Source of the DNA: Gammaproteobacteria bacterium
GTDB lineage: Bacteria > Pseudomonadota > Gammaproteobacteria > UBA6429 > Thiohalophilaceae
Assembly (NCBI GenBank): GCA_024641475.1
Contig: JAHECZ010000012.1
Span: 1 to 64,000, forward strand
DNA: 64,000 bases
Reading direction: 5' to 3'
Of the stretch, positions 9,019 through 17,341 are shown piece by piece (position 1 is the stretch's first letter; every line of letters starts with the position of its first letter). The notes under the pieces are model-generated. The model was given only the letters and a program-made list of their open reading frames with translations. It was not told where the DNA came from and searched no databases. The translations under genes were made by a program, and so were the position numbers.

Positions 9019-9294
9019 GTGAAGAACATTAAAATCATCCACCAACCCAGCGATGCAGAGTTAGCCAAACTCTGCGTCAGGCAATGGCCGGTCTGGGAAA
9101 AAGAGGTTTCGACTTTCCCCTGGACCTATGATGCCAGGGAAATCTGTTATCTGTTGGAAGGCGATGTCACGGTGACACCAAAAGGTGGTCAGCCGGTACG
9201 TTTTGGAAAAGGTGATTTGGTCACTTTTCCAGACGGAATGGAATGCACCTGGCAGATTCATGTCGCCGTGCGCAAACATTACCAATTTAGTTAA
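9019..9294 (+). CDS. Small cupin-domain protein (cupin_3/DUF861-like)
   Basis: 91 aa, a single cupin barrel. The sequence REICYLLEGDVTVTP and VRFGKGDLVTFPDGMECTW are the two cupin motifs of the EutQ/ureidoglycine-hydrolase-like cupin_3 family. These are short proteins of mostly unknown substrate. Metal-ligand histidines are scarce here, with only HQPSD near the start and HVAVRKH near the end. It lies 16 nt before the pirin gene and is probably cotranscribed with it. Confidence 0.75.
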   Translation: MKNIKIIHQPSDAELAKLCVRQWPVWEKEVSTFPWTYDAREICYLLEGDVTVTPKGGQPVRFGKGDLVTFPDGMECTWQIHVAVRKHYQFS

Positions 9295-9310
9295 ACGCGG
9301 CGGAGGCAAC

Positions 9311-10021
9311 ATGGAAAAAATCATACATCGTGCCGATTCACGTGGCCTGGCGGATCATGGCTGGTTGAAGAGCCGTCACACGTTTTCCTTTGCGAGTTAT
9401 CACAATCCCGAGCGCATGCACTTCGGCCGGTTGCGCGTGATCAATGATGATGTGGTCGCCCCCGGCGGCGGCTTTGCCACGCATGGCCATGACAATATGG
9501 AAATTATTTCGGTGCCGTTGAGTGGTGCGTTGCAACACAAGGACAGCATGGGGAATGTACACGTCATTCGTCACGGTGAAATTCAGGTGATGTCCGCAGG
9601 CACCGGAATCACGCATTCAGAATACAATGCATCCAATACCGAGCCGGTGAATTTTTTGCAGATCTGGGTGATGCCCAAACAACGTGATATCACCCCGCGC
9701 TATGGGCAACAGGTATTTGATCCGCTCAAATGTCACAATCAATTCTGTCTGTTGATCTCCCCGGATAAAACCACCGACGCGATCTGGATTAATCAGGATG
9801 CGTATTTTTCCCTGGGTAAATTCGATGCGGGTCAGCAGGTGCGTTATCAACGCCAACGCGAAGGTAATGGTGTTTATGTGTTTGTGATCGATGGCGATAT
9901 TACCATCGATACTGAATCACTGGGTAAACGTGATGCGATCGGTGTGTCGCATGCCGAGAGTTTCGATATTTCTATTACTGCCCCGGCGCAATTGCTGGTG
10001 ATCGACGTACCATTACACTGA
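9311..10021 (+). CDS. Pirin family protein (YhhW-like)
   Basis: 236 aa. GGAGG at 9302-9306 fixes the ATG at 9311 over a longer ORF. A bicupin of the pirin family: RHTFSFASYHNPERMHFGRLRVINDD, the iron ligands GFATHGHDNMEI (HxH), and GITHSEYNAS with NFLQIWVMP are all conserved. E. coli YhhW of this family has quercetin 2,3-dioxygenase activity in vitro, but the physiological role is unclear. It forms a two-gene unit with the preceding cupin gene. Confidence 0.88.
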   Translation: MEKIIHRADSRGLADHGWLKSRHTFSFASYHNPERMHFGRLRVINDDVVAPGGGFATHGHDNMEIISVPLSGALQHKDSMGNVHVIRHGEIQVMSAGTGITHSEYNASNTEPVNFLQIWVMPKQRDITPRYGQQVFDPLKCHNQFCLLISPDKTTDAIWINQDAYFSLGKFDAGQQVRYQRQREGNGVYVFVIDGDITIDTESLGKRDAIGVSHAESFDISITAPAQLLVIDVPLH

Positions 10022-10144
10022 AAAAACTTGGTGAGCGGTCATGCAGCGGTTGAGCTGCTGACGGGACGCAACCGTCCCGTCGCAGACTCGGTCCGGCCCT
10101 CTGCGCAGGACGGAGAGAACGCCTGCACAGAAGACATGACTTAT

Positions 10145-10531
10145 TTACTTCTTGTCAGCGCCGCACTTGCCTTCAGGCATGGCTTCTTTCTTGTCGCCAC
10201 CGCACTTGCCGTCTTTCATCTTGGCTTTATCGCCACCACACTTGCCGTCTTTCTTCTTGGCCTTGTCGCCGCCGCACTTGCCATCTTTCTTTTTGGCTTT
10301 GTCACCGCCGCATTTGCCATCTTTCTTTTCGGCCTTGTCGCCACCGCACTTGCCTTCAGGCATGGCTGCTTTGTCACCACCACACTTGCCGTCTTTCGCA
10401 TCGGCAATTTGAGTGGTTTGCGCGTTTTGCTGCGCAAACGGATTTTCACTCGCAGAGGCGAGATTGCCGAATGCCAGGCTGGCGATAAACGCGGTACCCA
10501 GGGCGAGGCGGATAATTTTTGTATTGCTCAT
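10145..10531 (-). CDS. HvfA-like low-complexity Cys-repeat peptide, possible RiPP metallophore precursor
   Basis: 128 aa. GGAG precedes the ATG at 10531. A signal peptide ends near ASA-SENPFAQ. From about residue 46 the protein is a 12-residue tandem repeat of the type KDGKCGGDKAKK, with seven KCG units; the first and last variants carry MPEGKCG. Precursors of the HvfA/bufferin kind show the same design: Sec signal, then repeated EGKCG cores. In those, a DUF692 (MNIO) enzyme with a DUF2063 partner converts cysteines into copper-binding heterocycles. No such modifying enzyme is encoded within the window, so this would be an orphan precursor. It could instead be an unmodified metal-binding peptide. 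Confidence 0.65.
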   Translation of the reverse strand: MSNTKIIRLALGTAFIASLAFGNLASASENPFAQQNAQTTQIADAKDGKCGGDKAAMPEGKCGGDKAEKKDGKCGGDKAKKKDGKCGGDKAKKKDGKCGGDKAKMKDGKCGGDKKEAMPEGKCGADKK

Positions 10532-10575
10532 GTGAATTCACTCCATATATAGGTTAGTTACCCCGATTGTTCCGG

Positions 10576-10610
10576 CCGGCGTATAGCGGGGTTAATAGTC
10601 CATACGCCGG
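10576..10610. promoter_or_regulatory. Inverted repeat upstream of the HvfA-like gene
   Basis: CCGGCGTAT (10576-10584) and ATACGCCGG (10602-10610) form a perfect 9-bp inverted repeat with 17 nt between. It lies 45-79 bp before the ATG of the leftward Cys-repeat gene, where a regulator or leader hairpin would act. Confidence 0.45.
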
Positions 10611-10686
10611 AATAAAACCGTATTCCCCAGCCAAATAGACCGGGTACGACGGGGATTGCTGTCAGACTAACAGGCGGAAAATGAAA

Positions 10687-11406
10687 TTATTCCATGGGGA
10701 GAAGATCACAATCTGCACCAAAGCAGACCTCGTCCCACAGGCCATTAAAATCGATCAGCATGTGGGCTACGACCAGAGGCCAGAGGCGGCGGTAACGGGT
10801 ATAGACATAGAAAAATAAAATACCCATGGGGATGATCGAAATGAGCGCGATCGGTCCCTGGTATAAATGATACAGCAGACGAATCGTTACACTGGTGAAC
10901 AAGGCGAAGCCAAAACCTTGGCGTGCGGCCAGCGCCAGATAAATATACCCGACCACCAGCACTTCTTCATAAAAACCATTGAGCAGCGAAAATGCTGCGG
11001 TGGTTATCACATCGAGTGTGGCGAAGACTTCGTCGGAATACAACGCATTGCTGGCGGGGAAAAATGGTTCGAATATTAATACTAAGGCGGCAAAATAAAT
11101 CAGAAAATCCGCCGCCGCCAGACCAATGCCTGCCAGCGTGGTACGCAGCGTCACCTGTAAATTAAATTGCCATAATTGCCAATGGCGTGTTTTTAGTATG
11201 CCGATAATCAGCAATAGTGCCACTGACTCATAGATCATGATGCTGTAGAGATCCTCGGGACTGGTCGCCAGCGGATCATCGGCAAGTTCGCCATGAAGAA
11301 AATCGCTGAAGCCGAGCAATGAGGAGAAGATAAACCAGCCAAACGCGAGGCTGATGACAAGAAGGAATTCCTGGGTGGGGGAGAGGCGGCGCAATGCATT
11401 CAGCAT
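10687..11406 (-). CDS. CPBP (CAAX protease/bacteriocin-processing-like) membrane protein
   Basis: About 239 aa from the ATG at 11406; a GTG at 11427 is possible. It has seven or so hydrophobic segments. Motif 1 reads NGFYEEVLVVGYIYL: the two glutamates are kept, but the usual arginine (EExxxR) is replaced by valine. Motif 2 is RLLYHLYQG and motif 3 HMLIDF. This glutamic-protease-like family cleaves or modifies membrane-associated peptides. It sits near the Cys-repeat peptide gene in the same direction, but 155 bp apart and with the inverted repeat between them. A processing role is only a guess. Confidence 0.75.
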   Translation of the reverse strand: MLNALRRLSPTQEFLLVISLAFGWFIFSSLLGFSDFLHGELADDPLATSPEDLYSIMIYESVALLLIIGILKTRHWQLWQFNLQVTLRTTLAGIGLAAADFLIYFAALVLIFEPFFPASNALYSDEVFATLDVITTAAFSLLNGFYEEVLVVGYIYLALAARQGFGFALFTSVTIRLLYHLYQGPIALISIIPMGILFFYVYTRYRRLWPLVVAHMLIDFNGLWDEVCFGADCDLLPME

Positions 11407-11510
11407 GCAACTATTGTAATGAAACACAGTGGCAATGTATCGCTTCCGACTAGGCAGATGCCTGCTGCGCGCTATAATGCCATAAACATCCGCTCACCCA
11501 GGACAGATTC

Positions 11511-11933
11511 ATGGCACATCAGGAAATTACTCTTGCCGGAATTGGCATTCGATTTCTCGTGGCGATATTGCTGGTTTTTATCAGTTATAACCCCGAAGGA
11601 TTTTCCTATTTCCATTGGTTGCTCAATACCCAATCCAGCACGCTGGCGGTGAAGCTGTTTGTCGGGATCGCGCTGTTGATCGTTTGGGTGGTGTATGTGC
11701 GCGCCACCTTCAGTTCGTTAGGTGGTCTGGGAATATTTCTGGCGGTGGCCTTTTTCGCTTCGCTGTTATGGGTGTTGACCTACTGGGGGTTGTTGCCGGC
11801 CGGTTCGATACGTGCAGTGACGTACATGGTGTTATTCATTATTGCCGCATTACTCACGGTGGGTATGAGCTGGTCGCATATTCGTCGGCGTATCAGTGGC
11901 CAGGTCGATGTGGATGAAATTGAGGAGCGTTGA
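11511..11933 (+). CDS. DUF6524-like integral membrane protein
   Basis: 140 aa with AGGA 8-9 nt before the ATG. Four hydrophobic helices follow a short N-terminus; the sequence IGIRFLVAILLVFISYNPEG and YFHWLL match a small conserved membrane family I recall as DUF6524. It ends in a basic stretch (HIRRRISG) and an acidic tail (DVDEIEER), consistent with a cytoplasmic C-terminus. Function is unknown. It diverges from the CPBP gene. Confidence 0.6.
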   Translation: MAHQEITLAGIGIRFLVAILLVFISYNPEGFSYFHWLLNTQSSTLAVKLFVGIALLIVWVVYVRATFSSLGGLGIFLAVAFFASLLWVLTYWGLLPAGSIRAVTYMVLFIIAALLTVGMSWSHIRRRISGQVDVDEIEER

Positions 11934-11999
11934 AACTGCACATAAGCACATAGAGGGACTTATATATTAGTGTATAGTCCTTTTTCCAGAGGGACGGCA

Positions 12000-13367
12000 A
12001 TGCGGCATTTACCATTCAAATACCAGGTGGCACTGGGTCCGGCGATCGTCATCGCTACCCTGGCCGGATTGATCTGGTTCACACTTGCCCAATTCGACGA
12101 ACTCAAACGCCAGAATGAAATCATCCGCCAATGGGCACGCGTGACCGATCGGATGCATCTGGCGATCTCGGCCGGTTATCAGTTACGGGAAATCTCTCGC
12201 GGCTTGATGGCGAAAAATCCCGATCGCACCGAGCTGCAATTCAATTATCTGGAACAAAGCCGTATTTTTACCGACAACGTTCTGTATCCGGAATGTTTTG
12301 ATCGCCTCCCCGCCGAGTTGCGCAAAATAATTGACGCGACCGAGCCCAAATTGCGGTTTCGTGATGATTTGTCACCGCGTGAGGTCATCACCAATCTGGA
12401 TCACCTGTTGCCGAAACTGGAAGGCTTGTACGACAACTGGTGGATTCAAAAACGCGCTGCCTATATCACCTATTACGATGATGTGCAGGAAACCAATAGC
12501 CGCTACCTCAGTATTGCATTGACGGTGTTGGCCGTCTGTCTCGCGCTGGCGAGTGTCTTTACGATCTGGACCTTGCGGTCCACCAATGGCCGCTTGAAAA
12601 AACTGGCGAGTCAAACTCAGGCGGTCTCCGAAGGTAGTGTAACGACATTGACTGCGCCAGTAGTGTGTGTCGACGAAATTGACAATGTCACCGCCAGCGT
12701 ATCGCGCATGACACAACGATTATTACAAGTGGTCGCCGTGGAAAAAGTATTGCAAGGCGTTGAAAACGAGCGTCGGCGTATAGCCATGGACATGCACGAT
12801 CAGGTGCTGGCGGAACTCACCAGCGTGACGCGGCAACTCGATAGCCTGCAACAACAAGACACGAATTCGCAGTTGCGAGCGCAATTGGGACAGGTACGTG
12901 AAGATTTGCTACGGTCTATCCAGACGATTCGCGATGTGATCGACGATCTGCATCCCCATGTGCTCGATATGCTGGGTTTATCGGCAGCGATCAGTGCGTT
13001 GACGGAACGTGCCTGCAAGGGAAATAACTGCCCAAGTTGTTACCTGAGTATTGATGACGCGATGGATTCACGCTTTAACGCCTATACACGCATCATGTTG
13101 TACCGTATTGTGCAGGAAGTGGTGAGCAATCTTATTCGCCACGCGCATTGCACCCAATACGAGATTCGCCTGCATCAGCAGGACTCGCAGCTGCACCTCG
13201 TTATTGAAGATAACGGCAAGGGGTTCGATCCGACACACCACAGTAGCGGCCATGGCTTGATCAATATCAGCGAACGCGCCCGCGCCATCGGTGCCAAAAT
13301 CCAGTGGAAACCATCACGCTTTAACAGTGGTAACTGTTTTGAACTGACGCTGGAGTTATCCGCATGA
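12000..13367 (+). CDS. Sensor histidine kinase, NarX/DesK-like (HisKA_3)
   Basis: 455 aa from the ATG at 12000, which has AGAGGGA upstream; a GTG at 11970 is less likely. A membrane helix at about 8-28, a periplasmic helical sensor region, and a second helix near 175-198 are followed by a HAMP-like linker. The phosphoacceptor box ENERRRIAMDMHDQVLAEL places His near residue 265. The ATPase domain shows IVQEVVSNLIRHA (N box) and DNGKGFDP (G1), then GLINISERA. The next gene, its response regulator, overlaps by 4 nt (ATGA), so the two form a two-component pair. The signal is unknown. Confidence 0.88.
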   Translation: MRHLPFKYQVALGPAIVIATLAGLIWFTLAQFDELKRQNEIIRQWARVTDRMHLAISAGYQLREISRGLMAKNPDRTELQFNYLEQSRIFTDNVLYPECFDRLPAELRKIIDATEPKLRFRDDLSPREVITNLDHLLPKLEGLYDNWWIQKRAAYITYYDDVQETNSRYLSIALTVLAVCLALASVFTIWTLRSTNGRLKKLASQTQAVSEGSVTTLTAPVVCVDEIDNVTASVSRMTQRLLQVVAVEKVLQGVENERRRIAMDMHDQVLAELTSVTRQLDSLQQQDTNSQLRAQLGQVREDLLRSIQTIRDVIDDLHPHVLDMLGLSAAISALTERACKGNNCPSCYLSIDDAMDSRFNAYTRIMLYRIVQEVVSNLIRHAHCTQYEIRLHQQDSQLHLVIEDNGKGFDPTHHSSGHGLINISERARAIGAKIQWKPSRFNSGNCFELTLELSA

Positions 13368-14098
13368 GTCATGCGCCAATCATTCTCGCCGAAGATAATC
13401 CGCGTGATACGGATTATTTGTGTCAATTGCTCAAGCCACGCGAGATCCTGCGCACCAATACCGGCAAGGCCGCATTAAACGCGGCATTAGCCTATGACGA
13501 ACCGCTGGTAATCAGCGATCTGCAGATGCCGGAGATGAATGGTATCGAGTTGGCCAAGCAACTGTGGGCAGCGCGGCCGCAGGCACGCATCGTGTTCTGG
13601 TCGCAATATCGCGATGAATTATATGTGCGCTCGCTGGCGCGATTGATTCCAGCCAATACAGTGTATGGTTTTATTCTGAAAGATAATGCCAACGAGGTTG
13701 TGCTGCGAGCAATCCACGCAGTCTTCGAGGAGAATCAATGCTGGATCGACCCGCAAATCCGGCCGATTCAGGCGCGCATGCAACGTCCCAACAGTTCACT
13801 CAGCGATGCAGAGTACGATGTGTTGATCGACATTGCACTGGGGCTTACCGACAATGCCATCGGTCGGCGTCGCTATTTATCGCGGCGTGGCGTGCAAAAC
13901 CGGCTGCGTTCGTTGTATAACAAACTCGATGCTGATCAATTGGAACAGCAGGCCAACAGCGATACCGATACGATCAACATTCGTACTCGCGCGATCTCGG
14001 TGGCGTTTATGCGTGGGTTGATTAATCACGAGTTATTGGAAGAAGAAGAAAAATTATTGCAACGCTGGCTGAAAGACGACGCAGCCTCAGCGTCGTAA
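13364..14098 (+). CDS. Response regulator with C-terminal HTH, partner of the upstream kinase
   Basis: 244 aa. The receiver domain begins APIILAEDNPRDTDYL; the phosphoacceptor is Asp52 in VISDLQMPEMNG, and the conserved lysine is in GFILKDN. The C-terminal part (about 145-200) has a LuxR-like helix-turn-helix: LSDAEYDVLIDIALGLTDNAIG. After it comes a charged extension of about 45 aa (LLEEEEKLLQRWL) not usual for NarL-type regulators. It overlaps the kinase gene by 4 nt. Its 3' end overlaps the convergent metallopeptidase gene by 12 nt. Confidence 0.85.
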   Translation: MSHAPIILAEDNPRDTDYLCQLLKPREILRTNTGKAALNAALAYDEPLVISDLQMPEMNGIELAKQLWAARPQARIVFWSQYRDELYVRSLARLIPANTVYGFILKDNANEVVLRAIHAVFEENQCWIDPQIRPIQARMQRPNSSLSDAEYDVLIDIALGLTDNAIGRRRYLSRRGVQNRLRSLYNKLDADQLEQQANSDTDTINIRTRAISVAFMRGLINHELLEEEEKLLQRWLKDDAASAS

Positions 14099-14773
14099 TA
14101 ACGTCAGCCAGCGCCCCAGATTCAGTAAACTACCCAGTGCACCGGCTACATAGGTGTAGGCGGCAGCGCGCAAGATCCGTTGCACGGCGATATCATCCTG
14201 CGGCTGAATGTAGTTGCCCTGACGTAAAATCGGCAGGGCCTTGTGAAAACTTGCGTCGATCTCCACTGGCAGGGTGACCAGATGTAATATCGCAGCGGAG
14301 CCCATACTCAAGATACCCGCAACACCAAATAAAATTCCCAGTGACGGTGCGCGTACCAGGATCATGATCAACGGTACGCCGATTAATAACGCGGCACCAA
14401 TGCGTTGTGTGGTATGCGCGAGTAATGCCAGTCGTGTACGGAGTTGAATTAATCTCTCGCCGCGATGATGTTGAATGGCATGTCCCACCTCGTGCGCAGC
14501 CACGGCAATCGCTGTGAGCGATTTCACGCTGTAATTACTCGGTGACAAACGCACCGCGCGTTCGGTTGGCGAGAAGTGATCATTGCCTTCGGTGGTTTGT
14601 TCGACCTTGATATCCCCCAACTCAAAACGGGCGATCAAATGCTGCGCCAGTTCCGCGCCGGTGCCGGGAATGTCATCTCGCGGTATTCGGTAACGGCGAA
14701 AAGTGCGCTGTACCCACCACTGCGGCAGAAAAAAAATCGCCAGGAGAATCAGAATTGCCAGCAGGATGGGCAT
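14087..14773 (-). CDS. Zinc metallopeptidase, YugP/DUF-type membrane protease
   Basis: 228 aa. One N-terminal membrane helix (about 2-20), then the zinc motif HEVGHAIQHH at residues 94-103 (HExxH with Glu95), and two or three further hydrophobic helices. The phrase LTAIAVAAHEVGHAIQ is characteristic of the neutral zinc metallopeptidase family represented by B. subtilis YugP. Substrate is unknown. It follows the SPOR-domain gene by 12 nt and should be the last gene of the leftward priA-argS-SPOR unit; in pseudomonads that position is held by hslVU. Confidence 0.85.
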   Translation of the reverse strand: MPILLAILILLAIFFLPQWWVQRTFRRYRIPRDDIPGTGAELAQHLIARFELGDIKVEQTTEGNDHFSPTERAVRLSPSNYSVKSLTAIAVAAHEVGHAIQHHRGERLIQLRTRLALLAHTTQRIGAALLIGVPLIMILVRAPSLGILFGVAGILSMGSAAILHLVTLPVEIDASFHKALPILRQGNYIQPQDDIAVQRILRAAAYTYVAGALGSLLNLGRWLTLLRR

Positions 14774-14785
14774 GGCGAAATAAAA

Positions 14786-15454
14786 TTATTTGGCTTTGAC
14801 GACGATCGCGCTGATGCCATTATCTTGCAGACGTTTGCGGGTTTTGTTCAGTAGTGCCACATCCTTGAACGGTCCTACCCGGACCCGATACCACGCATCG
14901 TTATTAATCGTCACGGATTGGATATTGGCATCGACGCCACTCAATGCCAGTTTGGCTTTGAGGCGATCCGCTTCGTCATGATTTTTGAATGACGCCGCTT
15001 GCAGTATGTAACTGGTGTTGCTGTCGAGCGGTTTGTCTTTGCTGTTGCTGGCCTTGGCCAACTCCTGATCAGGAACGGCAACTTCCATTTCCGGCAGGAT
15101 GTAATAAAAATCAAACTTCGGTGCGGGTTTGGCCGGGGTAGCCACAGCCGTGTCCCTGGATTTATCCTTGCTGCTGGCTGCGGTTTTGTCTTTCTCTTTA
15201 TCTGCATCCTTGTGTTTGGGTTTTTCTTTCTCGTCGTTGCCCAATGCCTTACTGGCTTCCTGGTTGATTTCCTGCATCGTCTGCGAAATGACCTTGCCCA
15301 GACCATCTTGCTTCGACTTTGGCGTATTGTTGTTCAGAAATACCAGGAAAGCGATAAACAAACCAATTGCCAATCCGCCCAGCATCCAAACCCAGCCCGG
15401 CAGGGAACCGGCTTTCTTTTTGCGTTGACTCGAATCGGCGTAATCGCGTGGCAT
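14786..15454 (-). CDS. SPOR-domain cell division protein, FtsN-like
   Basis: 222 aa. A basic cytoplasmic tail (SSQRKKKAGSLPGW) precedes one membrane helix at about 21-42. A Lys/Asp-rich linker (about 80-115) follows. The C-terminal SPOR domain (about 145-222) includes YILQAASFKNHDEADRLKAK and WYRVRVGPFKDVALLNKTR. SPOR domains bind glycan strands lacking stem peptides at the septum. The order priA-argS-SPOR is that of pseudomonad ftsN, so this is probably the FtsN equivalent, although the essential E region cannot be identified with confidence. Confidence 0.82.
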   Translation of the reverse strand: MPRDYADSSQRKKKAGSLPGWVWMLGGLAIGLFIAFLVFLNNNTPKSKQDGLGKVISQTMQEINQEASKALGNDEKEKPKHKDADKEKDKTAASSKDKSRDTAVATPAKPAPKFDFYYILPEMEVAVPDQELAKASNSKDKPLDSNTSYILQAASFKNHDEADRLKAKLALSGVDANIQSVTINNDAWYRVRVGPFKDVALLNKTRKRLQDNGISAIVVKAK

Positions 15455-15493
15455 GGGTGCAGTGTATCAAAAGCCAGAAGTTATCAGCAAAAT

Positions 15494-17254
15494 TTACATC
15501 GATTCCGGCGCGCTGACGCCAAGAATGGTCAGGCCGTTGTGCACGACTTGTTTGACTGCGAGCACCAGCGATAACCGTGCGTTGCGTAGATCGACTTCGT
15601 CGACCAGAAATTTGTGGGCGTTGTTGTAGGTGTGGAAGTGTTGCGCGAGTTCGCGCAGGTATTCGGTGACCTGGTGCGGTTCGTAGTATTGCGCGGCGCT
15701 TTCGATCACTTCCGGGTAACGCGCCAGTGAGGTCAGTAACGCCTGTTCGTGTTGTTCCTTGAGCAGATCCAGATTCGCCAGGCCGTTGGCTTGATCATAG
15801 ATCCAGCCTTTTTCTTCAGCCTTACGCAACACACTGCTGACGCGCGCGTGGGCGTACTGGATGTAATACATCGGGTTGTCACTGGATTGGGATTTGGCCA
15901 GGTCCATGTCGAAATCCAGATGCTGTTCACTCTTGCGCATCACATAAAAGAACCGCGTCGCATCGGAGCCGACTTCTTTGCGTAGTTCGCGCAAGGTGAT
16001 GAATTCGCCGGAGCGCGTCGACATCTGCATTTTATTGCCACCCTGATATAAAATCGCGAACTGTACTAATAAGACTGTCAGGCGATTCGGGTCGATGCCC
16101 ATCGCTTGCAACGCACCTTTGACGCGGGTGATATAACCATGGTGATCGGCGCCCCAGATGTTGACGACTTTATCAAAGCCACGTTCGAATTTATCCAGAT
16201 GATAGGCGACGTCGGAGGCGAAGTAGGTCGTCTGGCCGTTGTCACGCACCAGCACGCGATCCTTTTCATCGCCGAAGTCGGTGGAACGGAACCACACCGC
16301 ACCGTCTTTAACATAGGTATGTTTATTCTCTTCTAACTTATCCAACGCACGTTGTACCGCGCCGGTTTCGGTCAATGAACGTTCCGAATACCAGTTGTCG
16401 TATATCACGCTGAAGCGTTGCAGATCATCGCGGATGTCATCGAGGATCACATTCAAACCGAGATCGAACACCTTGCGATAATCCGCCGCCGACAAACGGG
16501 CCTTCATCTGCACGATGATCGCGTCGATGTAATCTTCTTTATCACCACCCTGCGGTTCATCTGCTGGTAGCGTTTTGACGATGTCAGTCCAGGACTGACG
16601 ACATTGATTGGCATGGCCACGATGTAACGTCGCGGCGATGTCCCAGACGTAATCGCCCTTGTAGGCGTTGGTGGGGAACACGATCTCTTCGCCACACAAT
16701 TCCAGATAACGCAGCCACACACTGGCGGCGAGAATGTCCATCTGCCGACCGGCATCATTCACATAATATTCGCGATAGACGTTGTAACCGGCCGCATTCA
16801 ACACACTGGCCAGCGCTGAACCATACGCCGCACCACGACCATGACCGACGTGCAACGGCCCGGTGGGATTGGCGGAGACGAATTCGACTTGAATCCGTTG
16901 ACCGGCGCCTTTGGTCGAGCGTCCAAATTGTTCGGCCTGCGCTAATACCGTTTTCACCACAGCAAATACACTGTCGGCTTTTAGAAAGAAATTGATGAAA
17001 CCCGGCCCGGCGATCTCCACTTTGGCGATGGCGTCGGTCGGTGGTAATGCCGCGATGATTTTTTCGGCCAGGGCACGTGGATTAGTCTTGGCGGGTTTGG
17101 CCAGCACCAGCGCGATATTGCTGGCAAAGTCGCCGTGCTTGCTGTCGCGGGTACGATCCAGCGTGATCTCCGCCTGGACCTCGGCAGGCAAATGACCTTG
17201 CGACCGGCAGGTGGCCAGCGCCTGGGTGAGCACATCGATAATCGCTTGTTTCAT
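15494..17254 (-). CDS. argS: Arginyl-tRNA synthetase
   Basis: 586 aa, class I synthetase charging tRNA-Arg. The HIGH signature is [14 protein letters not shown] near residue 130. The KMSKS-equivalent region reads [14 protein letters not shown], as is normal for bacterial Arg[18 protein letters not shown] and the C-terminal anticodon-binding helices ([20 protein letters not shown]) are complete. It lies 87 nt downstream of priA and 39 nt before the SPOR gene, in one leftward run. Confidence 0.96.
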   Translation of the reverse strand: MKQAIIDVLTQALATCRSQGHLPAEVQAEITLDRTRDSKHGDFASNIALVLAKPAKTNPRALAEKIIAALPPTDAIAKVEIAGPGFINFFLKADSVFAVVKTVLAQAEQFGRSTKGAGQRIQVEFVSANPTGPLHVGHGRGAAYGSALASVLNAAGYNVYREYYVNDAGRQMDILAASVWLRYLELCGEEIVFPTNAYKGDYVWDIAATLHRGHANQCRQSWTDIVKTLPADEPQGGDKEDYIDAIIVQMKARLSAADYRKVFDLGLNVILDDIRDDLQRFSVIYDNWYSERSLTETGAVQRALDKLEENKHTYVKDGAVWFRSTDFGDEKDRVLVRDNGQTTYFASDVAYHLDKFERGFDKVVNIWGADHHGYITRVKGALQAMGIDPNRLTVLLVQFAILYQGGNKMQMSTRSGEFITLRELRKEVGSDATRFFYVMRKSEQHLDFDMDLAKSQSSDNPMYYIQYAHARVSSVLRKAEEKGWIYDQANGLANLDLLKEQHEQALLTSLARYPEVIESAAQYYEPHQVTEYLRELAQHFHTYNNAHKFLVDEVDLRNARLSLVLAVKQVVHNGLTILGVSAPESM

Positions 17255-17341
17255 CGGGAATAACCTGCAAATTGAAGCCGACTATTCTACAAGTTTCCGT
17301 GCAGCGCGTCCTTAGTCGTTACCGTTTAGTTAGCCAGATTG

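Noticed and set aside
10163-10400. CRISPR-like array, because of regular 36-bp repeats
   Set aside because: The repeats are directly adjacent without unique spacers and keep an open reading frame; they encode the KCG peptide repeat.
10028-10552. Rightward ORF of 174 aa over the Cys-repeat gene, with a repetitive hydrophobic product
   Set aside because: Its repeats are the mirror of the KCG repeats on the other strand, it has no ribosome-binding site, and the leftward frame has a signal peptide and a ribosome-binding site.
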